Part shown: piece by piece, positions 45,866 to 57,034 of the stretch
How positions within the stretch are numbered: the first letter of the stretch is position 1
Layout of the letters: each line of letters begins with the position of its first letter
NCBI RefSeq assembly: GCF_028502605.1
Contig: NW_026611594.1
Span: 575,501 to 639,500, forward strand
Direction of reading: 5' to 3'
Length of the DNA: 64,000 bases
DNA from: Trichoderma breve
Lineage: Eukaryota; Ascomycota; Sordariomycetes; Hypocreales; Hypocreaceae
Notes under the pieces: model-generated
What the model was told of the DNA's origin: nothing
Databases searched by the model: none
Seen by the model: only the letters and a program-made list of their open reading frames with translations
Made by a program: the position numbers and the translations under genes

Positions 45866-46743
45866 AAGCTTCAGGCAAGAATAGAGGAAGACTGGAACCA
45901 TAAATTCCCTGTCGTCTGGAACTGGTCGTTCCTATGTGTGATTCCACGTACTTGGTGACTCTTTTCTTAAAGTGAGAACCCAAAAACATGGCTCTAGTAC
46001 TTTAACAACCTTTGCTTGACCAATCAATCGTTGTTATTACAGAGTAACCCAAGTAATGACAGCAAAGGGGACTAACAGCATAGCTAATCTGCGACGTGGC
46101 AAAATGATCTGCTCAGCTTGGGAGCCATCCTGCCCCGAGCAGTAGTCAAGATGAAGATGGTGAGAAGTTTAAATCTCTCTATATTTCTTACTTATTTCTG
46201 CTGAGATCTTCTCGCTGTTATCTAGGTATATGAATAATAACGCGAACAAAAGACAAAAGTATATAACGCCGGTCTATAGATTGATGCCTCACTATCTAAG
46301 GGCACATCAGGCTTAATTGAACTTAAGGGCGCTGTCGGATTCTCAGAATTTTCCATGTTGTATGCAGAGCCGATAAATGTTGGAATGGAAACACTTGCAG
46401 AATTGTTGGGTCTTGCAGCATTCCTAACCTAAGGCTTTGGCCATCAAAGCTGCAGAATTTTTGTATCCGTGAGGGGGTTCATCTGTGCTCATGTGGGCTA
46501 CATGTACATATTTACTTTCCTCTCTATAGACCTCAATGATCGTACGAATGACCTTTGTCGCCTTCCTAGTCTGATACATGTAAGATCCGGACGCCAGTCA
46601 GGTCAATTTGCAAGTATTTGCGTGAACGTACTGTGGGCGTCTTCCGACCTGTATCAACATCTATCAGTGCGATCAGTTAATCGGCGAATACTTGCAATAT
46701 GGCAGCATCGGAAGCAAGTGCTTTCTCATAAGTTTGCCCGATT
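45866..46743. other. Intergenic region
   Basis: About 880 bp between the reductase and the TPR gene. A 121-codon rightward frame overlapping the TPR start has no recognisable features. An upstream exon of the TPR gene ending near 46776 (TGCTAAC... ATCAG) cannot be excluded. Confidence 0.45.
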
Positions 46744-48139
46744 ATGCTTTGGACCGATGCTAACGATGAAAATCAGGAAACTTCGGAACAAGTCATGCTC
46801 CCGAAGGCGGAAGACTCCTGGCACAATTCACTAGAACAATGTCAACAAATTCTTGACAACGAAGATGGTCTTGAGAAAATGGATTCCATTCATAATATCT
46901 TGGTATTATTGAGATCTTCCTTCCCCAAGAACGATGGAGCAAATCACTTTTATTCTCAATGGAACCATTGCGCCGCACTTCATCCTCACATTCAGACTCT
47001 AAGAGACAAGGTGGTTGCCTTTAAACCCACAGAGCCAATGGACAATGATGATCAGGAATTATATACTGAGCTTATTCTTAATGACATTTGGTATGTTTTA
47101 TTTGGCAAGGAAACTATTTGCATTATTTCTAATCAAATTGCAGGTATATGATAGAGATCCAACACTTTTTGGAGGCCGAACGCTCTCTCTTGTCGCTTTT
47201 AGAGACCGCGGAGAATGATTCCAAATTGGCTGCCAAAGTCCACCGAAGCTTATTAGGGCTTTATGAGAGAATTGGCCGCAGCATTCTTGCTAAGAGTTCT
47301 GCGTTCTCGGAGTGGGCCATCGTTGGTAGCAATTCGCGAGATATGAGCAACAATGTTGCTAATGCCTGGAGCAATATGGGCTACACAAGAGTTTCTGCCT
47401 TCGAGGCCTCAAATGGGGTATTCTATCTTGACAAAGCGATCTCGATAGCTAAGCATGTACCTGAGCCGAGCCGCTACCAACAGTTTAACATTGACCGCTT
47501 CTTGCGAAATAGAGGACGCGCAAACCAGCAAATGCGCCGTTTTGAAGACGCCTTACGTGACTTTGATGAGGCGGAAGAATATCAGAAGAAGATCCATGGA
47601 CCAAACAGTCATTATTATGGAGAGTGAGTTGGCTCTCTATCCGATTTTTTTTGGTTTTCTTTTTTGATACGTAAAATTAGTAACGTACACGATGTTTCGA
47701 CCCATCTATAACTCAATATGAGCGTGCCAAAATTGAAGCCTGGCGTGGTAATCTTGAAGAAGCATACTCGCTCGCCACAAAAGCTCACGATCTGGTATCT
47801 GCAGGCAAACCTACGCACGCAAGTGTGATGGCTGCACAGTACCGGCTGGGATGGATTGCTATGCTCCAAGGTAAAAATGATCTTGCGTTGCAACACTTTG
47901 AGAAATCGCTAGTTATTTCGAGGATGAATGAGCAACACAGAGGGAACTCGGGCGAGTCGGCGAGAATTCAATGGCGTATGTCACAAGTTTTGGAGCGCAT
48001 GGGCGGAGAAGAAAATGCCGAGAGTCTTCGGGAGGCCGCTGTAAAGGTCAAAGCCAGTCTGATTGCTACCGGGGACTATGCTCAAGTTGAAGACGAAGAC
48101 GATTCTTGGGATGCACTAGTCGGCTTGCTATATCGTTGA
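46744..48139 (+). CDS. NLR-type TPR protein with damaged last intron
   Basis: Exons 46744-47090 and 47144-47623 join cleanly. The downstream coding block, in phase from about 47710 to 48139, completes a 418-residue helical protein. It matches the C-terminal half of fungal NB-ARC/TPR receptors: the LRSSFPKND...WNHCAALHPHIQTL linker, then TPR-like units (NVANAWSNMGYTRV, GRANQQMRRFEDALRDFDEA, YRLGWIAMLQGKNDLALQHFEKSL). No nucleotide-binding domain is present upstream, so it is a truncated or stand-alone TPR protein. The intron beginning at 47624 (GTGAGT) would need its acceptor at 47708-47709, where the sequence reads AT rather than AG. The only nearby AG sites give the wrong frame. It may be a pseudogene, or the base may be wrong. 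Confidence 0.7.
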
Positions 48140-48270
48140 ACGATGGGAAAATGCTATTTATTGAGTCTCATGATACTTGCTACGCATTTCAACTAGACTC
48201 GTATCAGAAAACCTCATCGCGGCGCTGGCGTGTTGTTTTTCACCCTGGGTATTGATCCCAGTTGTAGTGC

Positions 48271-49163
48271 TCACGTAGATTGGTTGTGACTTGGTATGTG
48301 ATCTGACTTGATACTCTTTCGCAAGAACACCACAAAGTCGTCCACACCTTGCGGCTCATTGAACCAGTGGCCTCCGCTTTCGTATGCATGAAATTCTACG
48401 CTGAGACCCAGATTGTCAATGAAATCTCGCAGAATCAAGCCGCTTTGAACCCTGATAATGTAGTCGTCTTGGCAATGCTCGAGAAGAATTGGTGTCGACA
48501 TTAGCTGCTGTGGTGATAAAGACATGTGCTGTCTAATATCGTCACCAAAATATAATCGCTGCATGACCGCCAGCTTTTGACCAGGTTCATCGTCGACGAG
48601 CTCGAGAGCCGATTCAGCCTGATTAGCGAGCGGTAGCCAAGTGGAAAACCCGCATAAACCAGCGAAACCTCCTCTACCATCGGCAAAGAATGCGGCTAAA
48701 GCACTAGGAGAGAAGAACTTGTCAATAAAATTCTGCGAGTTCGATTAAAAAATTGGACTTACGTTGCAAAGCCTTGGCTAATTCCACCCAGAAAGATATT
48801 GCTTCTTGGCACAAGCAGCTCCTCCTGTTCGATGAATTCAGCGATCTTATTGACACTCGATCGCAAGCCCAGGATTTGCATCTCGTCCTGCTCCTGTTGA
48901 TCTTCGACACTCCACATATCGAACCATTGGGACATTTCGACCCTGAAGCGCTCGGAGCGAAGGGAGTTGGCCTGTGGAAATACCCATCGGACTGTAGGAA
49001 ATACATTCGGCAGTGTCTGCTCTGTTCCCGTGCATGTGGTCTCACATTCGAAAAACTCAGAGGCAAATTCCCGTGCTTCGCTATCACGGCCGTGCAACAG
49101 GATAATAGTGTGGGTGTGGGTGTGGCCCGTAGCGGGGCCAACGACGAATGGTGAGGCAACCAT
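48271..49163 (-). CDS. Acyl-protein thioesterase-like carboxylesterase/phospholipase
   Basis: Two exons (49163-48763, 48703-48271) give 277 residues. This is the alpha/beta-hydrolase family of lysophospholipases and acyl-protein thioesterases (Abhydrolase_2). The oxyanion strand is IILLHGRDSEA. The nucleophile elbow GGISQG holds the catalytic Ser, Asp lies in EHCQDDYIIRV, and His in ESGGHWFNEP. The triad is intact. No signal peptide, so it is cytosolic. Activity on acylated proteins or small esters is likely, exact substrate unknown. The residues before the first strand include a His-Thr run encoded by a GTGTGG microsatellite at about 49108-49125. The start at MVASPFVVG is the first ATG in the frame. 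Confidence 0.9.
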
Positions 49164-49558
49164 TTTAGTACAGAAGAGGGAAATCTGATATCCGATGCAG
49201 AAGCTGTATAGACTCTTGGTCTGCAGGACAAATGGGTTGCTAGAAGACAGCTGAAAATGTTGATGGATAATTTTTGCAAAAGATGAGTTAGAGAGAAGAT
49301 TGCGCGCTTACACGTAAATCGTACTCTCTGACTCACTAACCCAACTTTATCTTTGCCTCAAACTTTGAGGCTTGAAGGTATGAGCTACCCGAGGTATCTA
49401 CCTATGGTACCTTATACTAGACTTTACCACCACGGTCTATACTTTAATATTTGGGACTGAGTATATGAGTTTTCAATAGTCGCATGTAGCTTATAAAAAA
49501 AGGCAGCGAGATTTGAGCCATACATGTGTTCCATTATTCATTGAAGCGCGACAAGTCC
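49164..49558. other. Intergenic region
   Basis: 395 bp between the esterase start and the AAA gene stop. No gene or repeat is visible. Confidence 0.5.
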
Positions 49559-52500
49559 CTATCTCCTAGTACCTAAAGAATAATCGCCGTCTGAGCTTCC
49601 GAAACCATCTTGATTTCCGGCACCCTCATACATACTTTGAACGCTCTGCTGCACCCAGTTCTGGCTACCTTGTTGCTGCTGTTGGTATGGTATAGGAGTT
49701 GATCGAGGAAGTTCTCTAGATCTATTTTCATCCTCACTAGCTCCAAATGGCTTTGCAGACTGGGAGTCCCATGATCGCCTTCCCGGCAACTCCTCTTGGA
49801 CATGAATCTGGGGGTTATTGGAATGCATCGGCTGAGGCATCGCCATGTTGGGATTCTGGTGCGATGGAGGTTGTTGCTCGTAGAACTGATTTGGGGGAAA
49901 CCCATGATGCTGTGATTGTTGCGAGAAACTTTGCTGCTGAAAATTGGGTGGGCGGAATCCTTGTTGAGATGGTGGGTACCGTTGAGAAGTTGCTTGTGAC
50001 TGATTCTGTGCCCCAAGCATGAACGAAGACTTGTCCATTAGGTTAATATTGCGTTCAAGCTCCCACAAAGCTCGGAGTCTCGCTTCTTTTGCCCTCCTAG
50101 CAGCATTTGTGCCGTATAGATCGTTCATATACTTGGCAAACTCGAGGTATGCGTCTTGTACCACACTAAAGTGTCGCACTTCTAGCTTTATGGCAGCATT
50201 GGGTATCTGAACAGCTTTGTGGTTGTTCCCTTGAGCCTCAAACTCAGCCAGCGCCAGTGCTGTTTGGCAGGCGTTGCGGATTTGTCGGCCATTCCAGCGC
50301 GCATGCTCGTGTTTCATAAAGTGCTCGCCCGCGAACATGCAGATGTCCGTCTTGTCTAACTGAATCGTCTTTCCTTTCTGGGCTATGCGCTTTTCAATCA
50401 TTTCCAGATTAAGCTTGAATACTTGGATTGTCTTCTTGTGGTCAAGCTCAGGGTAATACAAGCTGACGTGAATTCGTGATGTGAATGCTTCGTCAAAATC
50501 GCCGACGCGATTCGTCGTCAAGAACAGAATACCATTGTAGTATTCTAGAGTGCGAAGAAAGACTGATGCAGATTGTTAGGCATCTGGCCCTTGAGCTGTT
50601 CGTTGCGGATGGTAAACTCACCGGCTACAAGTCCATTTCTCACATAGTCTTCCCTAGTCCTCTCTGCGAGGAAGATGTCTGCTTCATCAAGTAGTAAGAT
50701 ACATCCCCACTTGCTTGCCATTGCGAAGTTTGTTTCCAGCGCCTCTTCAACTTCTCGTGCTGTTGACCCAAGGTCACCTATTTGGTGGAAAATGCAAGTC
50801 AGCATCAGTGAAGAAGTTCGCCCAAGCTTGGCAACAAGTGTTCTTACCACAAGTGATTTGTAGCAGCGGCTTCTGAAACAGCTCCGCAACTCCCTCTGAT
50901 GAGTGGTATTTGTCAGTATTTATCTCGAGCTTGAGAACGAATTGAGATTACGGACCAGCTGTAGATGTTTTTCCTACTCCTGGGGCGCCGTGGAGGAGTA
51001 GAATAAGACCCTTTCCTGTTTGGTTGTAAGTATCAGGTCTGCCAAATTGTGAATAGATTCGGATTGTTTACCTTTCCCTTTAACAATGTCAAATTCTTCT
51101 TTTTGTGACCTCGACGATGCCTTTTCACGGAAATGCTGCGAGATAAGCGACACAATCATATTTCGATGCCCTTCTTCAAGGACAAGGCGGTCAAGGGCAG
51201 TGCTCGGTTCCGTCTCGTCAGTATTTGGCTCCACTGCCGAATTGTCTGCAATCTCAATGGGAATTGAAGAGTGAACATCGGTAATATAGGAGAGATCCAA
51301 TTTTGCTAAATATGCCATTGTTAGATCAGTCACCTTACTGAGCATTCCATTAAGCCACATACCCCATTTTCGACTTCGAAGAACAAAACCAAATACTCTA
51401 TGAGTCATGATAACAAGCTCGTCATTTGAAATAGAACCCACGCCGCTTGTATCGGCTTGCACCTCTTTCAAGGGCCGTGGCGAAATTGCTACCGATGAGT
51501 GATCGTCTATAGCACGCGTTTTTGGCACAAGGCTTTCGATATATTCGGTTGCCTCCTTCTGATCGATAAACGTGTCATCATATACAAATTCTCCGTAGCA
51601 ACATGGTCCGTGACAAGTCTTTTGTCCTAGGTCTCCCTTGGCGCCTTTATCTGCGGGATCTGTGAGTTTAGTAATAACACTGCGTATTTCTGGCTTCCAT
51701 TTTTCCTTGTCTCGAGGGATTGGCTTGTTTGGGTCATCTGGGGCGTCTATAGATGAGGGGATGTCGAAGTCGATGACTACCTGGCTCTCAACCTCGTCTC
51801 GCGCTCCCAAAGTCAGACCAGAATAGTACATGTGCTTCATCGGGATCACGCTCATAAACTTTGCGCCCCGATTGATGAGCTTTTGGCGAAATCTTTCGCC
51901 GCTTGGAAGTTCTTGAACTTGATCCCATTCCGAATCACTAAAGTCTGATCGTTTTGTTCGATGAAACCGAAGCGGATAGACTTCGAATGAGGTAACTTCT
52001 TTCTCTCCCTCAAAAACCTTGATGGAGAACTGTACATATACTGGTCCCAAGTTGGTGCCATCAAAGTCGATGTACACACAATCTATAAGAAAAGATGTGC
52101 TTCGTTTCTGAGCAGTAATGTTATCCCACCAAGATCTGGTGTTGACAAACCGATGGGCGGCGCTACTGGTTCTGATGACCCTGTAAGCCTGTTTACCATC
52201 GGCCCTAATTACTTCTGTACCTGGTCGGAAAAGATGCCAGAGGTCGGAGTAGAAGGCTTTGTGATTTTCAACTCCATCGAGGGCGGATTTCCTGGCTAAT
52301 ATGTCTGAATCGATGAAATTGAGGATGCATTCTAAGTGGCCTAGTGCTTTCAGCGAATCTGCGTCGCTTTGTGCGTTTCCTTCTTTTGACTCTTCTTCTT
52401 TGTGCTGTTTGTTCTCTTCTGACGATGCTGTATTTAGTTCGTCTATTAAGGACTCTGAAGTCAAATCTTTCTCATGGTACTCATTGCCCACTGAAACCGA

Positions 52501-53766
52501 TGGTACGGTGGTTTCCTGGACAGCTTCTTGTGTGGAAAGAGGAGATGTGTCGCTAAGGACTGTGTCTTCTTTCGGGGAAGCTGACACCTTATTATGCTTC
52601 TTTTCTAACTCTGCATGCCACTGACGGAGGGTAGGCTCGCAATAGGTGATTGCTTTGAATGGCCTTGTAAAGATCACCGATACAGATCCTTCCCCGGTAT
52701 CATCTAATGACTGTCCGTCCGATCCAAGAATCTTGGCCATGGCCTTCCTCAAAACGGTGGAATTGATTCTTATTCTCTCCGGCAGTTGTACCAGCCCGGC
52801 CGCGACGTCTTGTGCGAATTTGCCGTCTCTGAGCCAGTCTGGTTTCTGATGTTGTCGGGGCTGAGAGTCAAACCAATTTAGAGATTGATTGAGGTTACTA
52901 TCTTCAATAATAGGCTCTCCGATGAGAACGTCAATAGCATGTGCATCCTTCTCCAGTGAATTTGCAAGTGGCTTGAATCCAGGCCAGTCTAAACGCTTTA
53001 TTTCAGGAGCAGCATAGAATATGAGGCTGCTCTCCTCCGTAGCTTCAGTATCGTCGCCATGCATCTTCTGGTTCGAGGCGTGTGTGTCCGATGCTTTTGG
53101 CTTGTGCAATACACTACCTTGACGTCGACGCTCCATTTCTTCTGCTAAGAATAGACGGTCCAAATCCCACTCAAAGTTTTTACGAAGCCTTTCTCGACGA
53201 TATCCGTAATCAATCGTTCGGTCATACTCGTCATACTCAGTTTTGTTTTGCTTATCATGGCCTGCTTCACAGACGTGATAGCGATCGAAGGGATCTGGTC
53301 TTTCATATTTCCTGTCGGACTGAACCTCCCACAGATACCTCCACGGTCCATACTGGCCAGTTCGCTCCCTCCATTCAGGCCTATCGCTAAATTCGTTCAT
53401 GCTCCAAGTGGCCGGTCCACCGTCTGCTTCCCATTCTTTCCGATGAAGATAAAGACATTCCTCCATTCGCTTATATCGCTCTAAGTTGGCCATCATTTTT
53501 GGCTGGTTGTTTCCTGGTTTAACTCCTGCATCTGCTGTGTTTTGGCTTAAGGACGGCGTTGGCGCATCATTCTGGGTTCGCATCTCCAGCTCAGCAATCC
53601 GCAACTTCAGGGCTTCAATCTCACTAGTCGAGTTTGCAGAAGTCTGAGATGTAGTTGCGGCTCCATCTGTCTTTGAACCGAGAGAGAAGCGTGGTGCTTC
53701 GCCGATGTCATCTTGAGTATCTACACCCAAAAAAGAGGGTGGCACAGGTTGGGGATTTTCCCTCAT
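49559..53766 (-). CDS. Large AAA+ ATPase with fungal N-terminal region and Gln-rich tail
   Basis: Five exons (53766-51072, 51015-50956, 50895-50848, 50777-50622, 50562-49559) sum to 1,320 residues. The start is the ATG at 53766 (MRENPQPVPP). An N-terminal coiled-coil-like segment (EIEALKLRIAELEMR) precedes about 800 residues typical of a fungal AAA family of unknown function, with a Cys motif KTCHGPCCYGEF. The AAA core has Walker A HGAPGVGKT, Walker B CILLLDEAD, sensor 1 FLTTNR and an arginine-finger region FTSRIHVSL, all intact, so ATP hydrolysis is expected. After the ATPase the last 150 residues are rich in Gln, Asn, Pro and Ser. Related fungal proteins are cytosolic or nuclear; the substrate is unknown. 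Confidence 0.9.
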
Positions 53767-54568
53767 ATTGAACACAACGTGGTTACAGTATCGATAGAGA
53801 ATAGAGCTTCTTCTACCGCCGAGGGAAAAGGTATCAAGTCTTCTTTGGTTTAGAGAAGAGCAAAATAGTTTCCAGCCAATGGATCGCAACTACTATTAAA
53901 GCATTAACAATGCCGTCAATAGACGTAATACGGGGCATCGGTCTTTCGGCATCAACTGCGGAGGCGACGCGTACCTACTTCGAGCTGTGTTCACAGAGCC
54001 TCATTATGCATGCAGTAGGGAACCAATATCTGACATGGATGCACTAAAAATATATGAGGCAAATGCTATATCGTCCAACCAACGAGTAGTTCGTCCATAA
54101 TGTGGATAACAGGCAGCAGGTTTTGCCTCATTGATCTCCCCATGGAGTAAGTTCACCCCGAGATGAGGCACCCAAAATGCAACATTAGCTGCATACTTGT
54201 GCGAGTCCTAAAGAATCCTTCGATTCTAAGAAGTACACGTGGACAACTTGTGTCGTCTGTTTGCATTTAGGCTGGCGATCCTGCCCCTCATTTGCCATGT
54301 CTGGCTCATTTGATTGACGACAATATGGTACGAGGCGTTTCTCGGCAGTGTGTTACATAGATAGGCATATTCACACCTAATGTCCTTCTAGAGATAGCTG
54401 ATCCAAACAAGAAAGCGATTACTCGTTAGCACTAGATCAATTCTCCATATAGCATCTTGAGCTATAACGGACAAAATCACCATAAGCTACCTGAATGCTT
54501 AAACAATGCTGTCGTGATTTCAGAATCACTCGGCCATGCCAAAACAGTAACACCCCAAAGCTCAGGAC
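53767..54568. promoter_or_regulatory. Divergent intergenic between AAA gene and STAND-like gene
   Basis: About 800 bp separate outward-facing starts at 53766 and 54569. It holds both promoters; no specific site is recognised. Confidence 0.5.
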
Positions 54569-56779
54569 ATGCCGAATAACGATCCATTCTCAGATAGAAC
54601 CTCTCGGCCAGTGGCTGTGGATTTCATCGATAACCGACTGCCAAAGTATCACCCCGCCTTTATGAATTCTACATCACATTATGACACAGAGGTCGGGAAA
54701 TATGTTCCCAATACTCAAGTCGCCGTTTCCACAGAGAGCAGCGGCGCCATCTCTCTGAGTAACTCATCCGAACCATTAGATTACGGAATTTCGTCTCCGA
54801 GGCCAAATTGGACAAATATCGACGCGTTGAAATGTTGGAATGATCTCTTCCCCGCCGCCCTGAATAGACTCATAGCAACATCGCCAGAGCCTAGTGGACG
54901 TTCAAAGTCAGAATATAGTATCCGGCAAGGTAAAAGCGATTGGAATGCTGTCTACAATGCACTCGAAAATGCAAAAGCCAAATATGAGCAGTCAAACAAA
55001 GTTACAGGAATGTTGCGCAAGACTGGCGAGAACATTGCCCCTGTTGCGCAGGCACTAAAGATCGCTTCGAACATGGACCCTGGTAGCCCTTATTCAACGC
55101 CTGTCTTAGGCGCTGTGAATATCTTCTTGGATGTAAGATCCAATGTCCAACGTACAACTAGTAGTTAGCGGAACTTGTCATTGATGCGTATTGATATAGG
55201 CCGTAAAAACTGCTGCAAATGTCCGCCAACAAGTTCTCGAAGAATTCAATGATATTATCCCAAAGATTTACGACATAGAATTCTTTCTCGTTACATTTCC
55301 AGAGGATGTCCATATCTCAAGCGCATCACTCGATCTCACTGTTACCATACTTCTTGCAATTGAGCAGACCATTGGCTTCTTCATTAGTAATCGCTGTAAG
55401 TTTATATGAACTCTTCAAAACAGGTAATTATGGAATTGACATCTAGTTTTATTTGAGAAGTTGTCCGTGGAGTTAAAGCCATGGGGATGGGAGCCAGCTA
55501 CGAAACAGATCTACTGAAGAGCCTGAATACCATCAAAGGCAAAAGCAAAATATTATTGGAAGAAGCCGAAAAATCGCAAATGCATAAATTCGATCGGCGT
55601 ACGTATTACCATTTGTGAGGTGCAATTTAAGACTCTATCTGACAGCTAGGCTTTCCTTCAAGATTCCCAAAGAATGGAGAAGGGCCAACAGCAAGTACTA
55701 CAAGGCCAGGCAGATTTGCTTAATATTGTTCAGTCACTGCTCATAGACCATGAGAAGCAGAAGAAAGAAGTACGGGAAAAGGACAATGAGATTCAACGAA
55801 TGCATGGTGAGTTACGCCCTCCCTTGTTCAAATTCTTGTTTCTAATAATAACATTGCATCACATGTAGTGAAACTTGAGCACTCCTTGCAGACAATCACA
55901 ACTCTTACTATCCAGAATGAAAACTTGCGGAGCATCTCGCCGATACAGAATACTATGTGGCTTCCACCACCTCATAGGCCAACACCAACCTATACATGGT
56001 ACCTAAGCCAAGATGCCCTGCGCTGGATGATTAAGATCCCGGATGCCGATCTCATTGATATCTCTTTCATTCATGACAGGAAGTCTTCACTGTCTACGAA
56101 AGACATTGCGCAAGCCGAGCAAATTGTCCATTCGCAGGTATTCCGCAACTGGATTGTATCTCCAAACTCGGCCAAACTGATGGTTCACTGGGATTTCCAG
56201 CCACCAAAGACGATCGCGGGCATCTCGCCTCTATCTCTATTTTGCAGTACCCTAACACAAGGTCTACGAGCCAAACAGCACATGCTATCTATATTATGGT
56301 TCTGTGGGCGGCACATTGACTCAAGCGATGCTGGTGAGCATGTTGGTGGCCATTCTATGCTCGCTAGCATTATAGATCAGCTATTACGACAACATACATT
56401 TGACACGAGGTCACTGTCGAGTAGCTTCAACATGGCAAGCTTGCAGCAGAACGACTATAATGAATTGCTAAGCTTATTTGACTGGCTTGTGAAAGAATTA
56501 CCCAGTACAATGTCACTATTCTGCATTGTCGATGGTGTAGCGTTGTTTGAGCGAAAGGAATATTGGGAGAGGAGTGCACCGGTATTTCTAAAGATGGTTA
56601 ATCTGAGCAATGATCCAACTGTACCAGTTGTTGTGAAAGTTTTGTTCACAAGTACGCCAGGAACTGATATGGTGAGAGGAGCATTTGAACAAGAGGATCT
56701 ACTCTTAGAGGTTGGCAACCTACTGAAGTGGGCGTCGGCGCCAAGTGAAGAGCGTATGGCACGAGTGCTAGGAGACTAA
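54569..56779 (+). CDS. Orphan fungal STAND/NLR-like protein without P-loop (DUF7708-like N-terminus)
   Basis: Five exons (54569-55132, 55200-55395, 55461-55598, 55663-55806, 55869-56779) give exactly 650 residues. Residues about 85-330 are helical and resemble the DUF7708-type N-terminus of fungal NLR-like proteins (WNAVYNALENAKAKYEQ; SPVLGAVNIFLDAV-like region; LLKSLNTIKGKSKILLEEAE). A coiled coil (EKQKKEVREKDNEIQRMH) follows. The last 300 residues have the layout of a NACHT-like module: QVFRNWIVSPNSAKLMVHWD where a P-loop would be, ILWFCGRH, and LFCIVDGVALFER at the Walker B position. No GxxxxGKS is present and there are no C-terminal repeats. It probably acts as a scaffold or sensor rather than an ATPase. 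Two introns use weak acceptors (GAGAAG at 55460, TTCAAG at 55662), but the frame is intact. Confidence 0.75.
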
Positions 56780-57034
56780 AATGGCCGAAAGAATTTATTG
56801 AGCATCAGGACGGATGCAGAATACAATGACGCATCCAATCATTCATGTGAAATAGTATGTTCCGCTCAATTTTACTTATGATATTTGTAAGAAGATATCT
56901 ACACAGAACAGTTTAGTACCGTTGTCTGTGCAAAATCGCATTCTTAGTCCTAAAATTACCAGACACAATCGGTGTCAGGTATGTCTGCTGGGGGCTTTTC
57001 AAGGAACAGGTCGCAGCAATATGGCAATATATAA

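Noticed and set aside
55396..55662. Apparent double frameshift in the 54569-56779 gene
   Set aside because: With acceptors at 55460 (GAGAAG) and 55662 (TTCAAG) the frame is intact and totals exactly 651 codons, so it is not a pseudogene.
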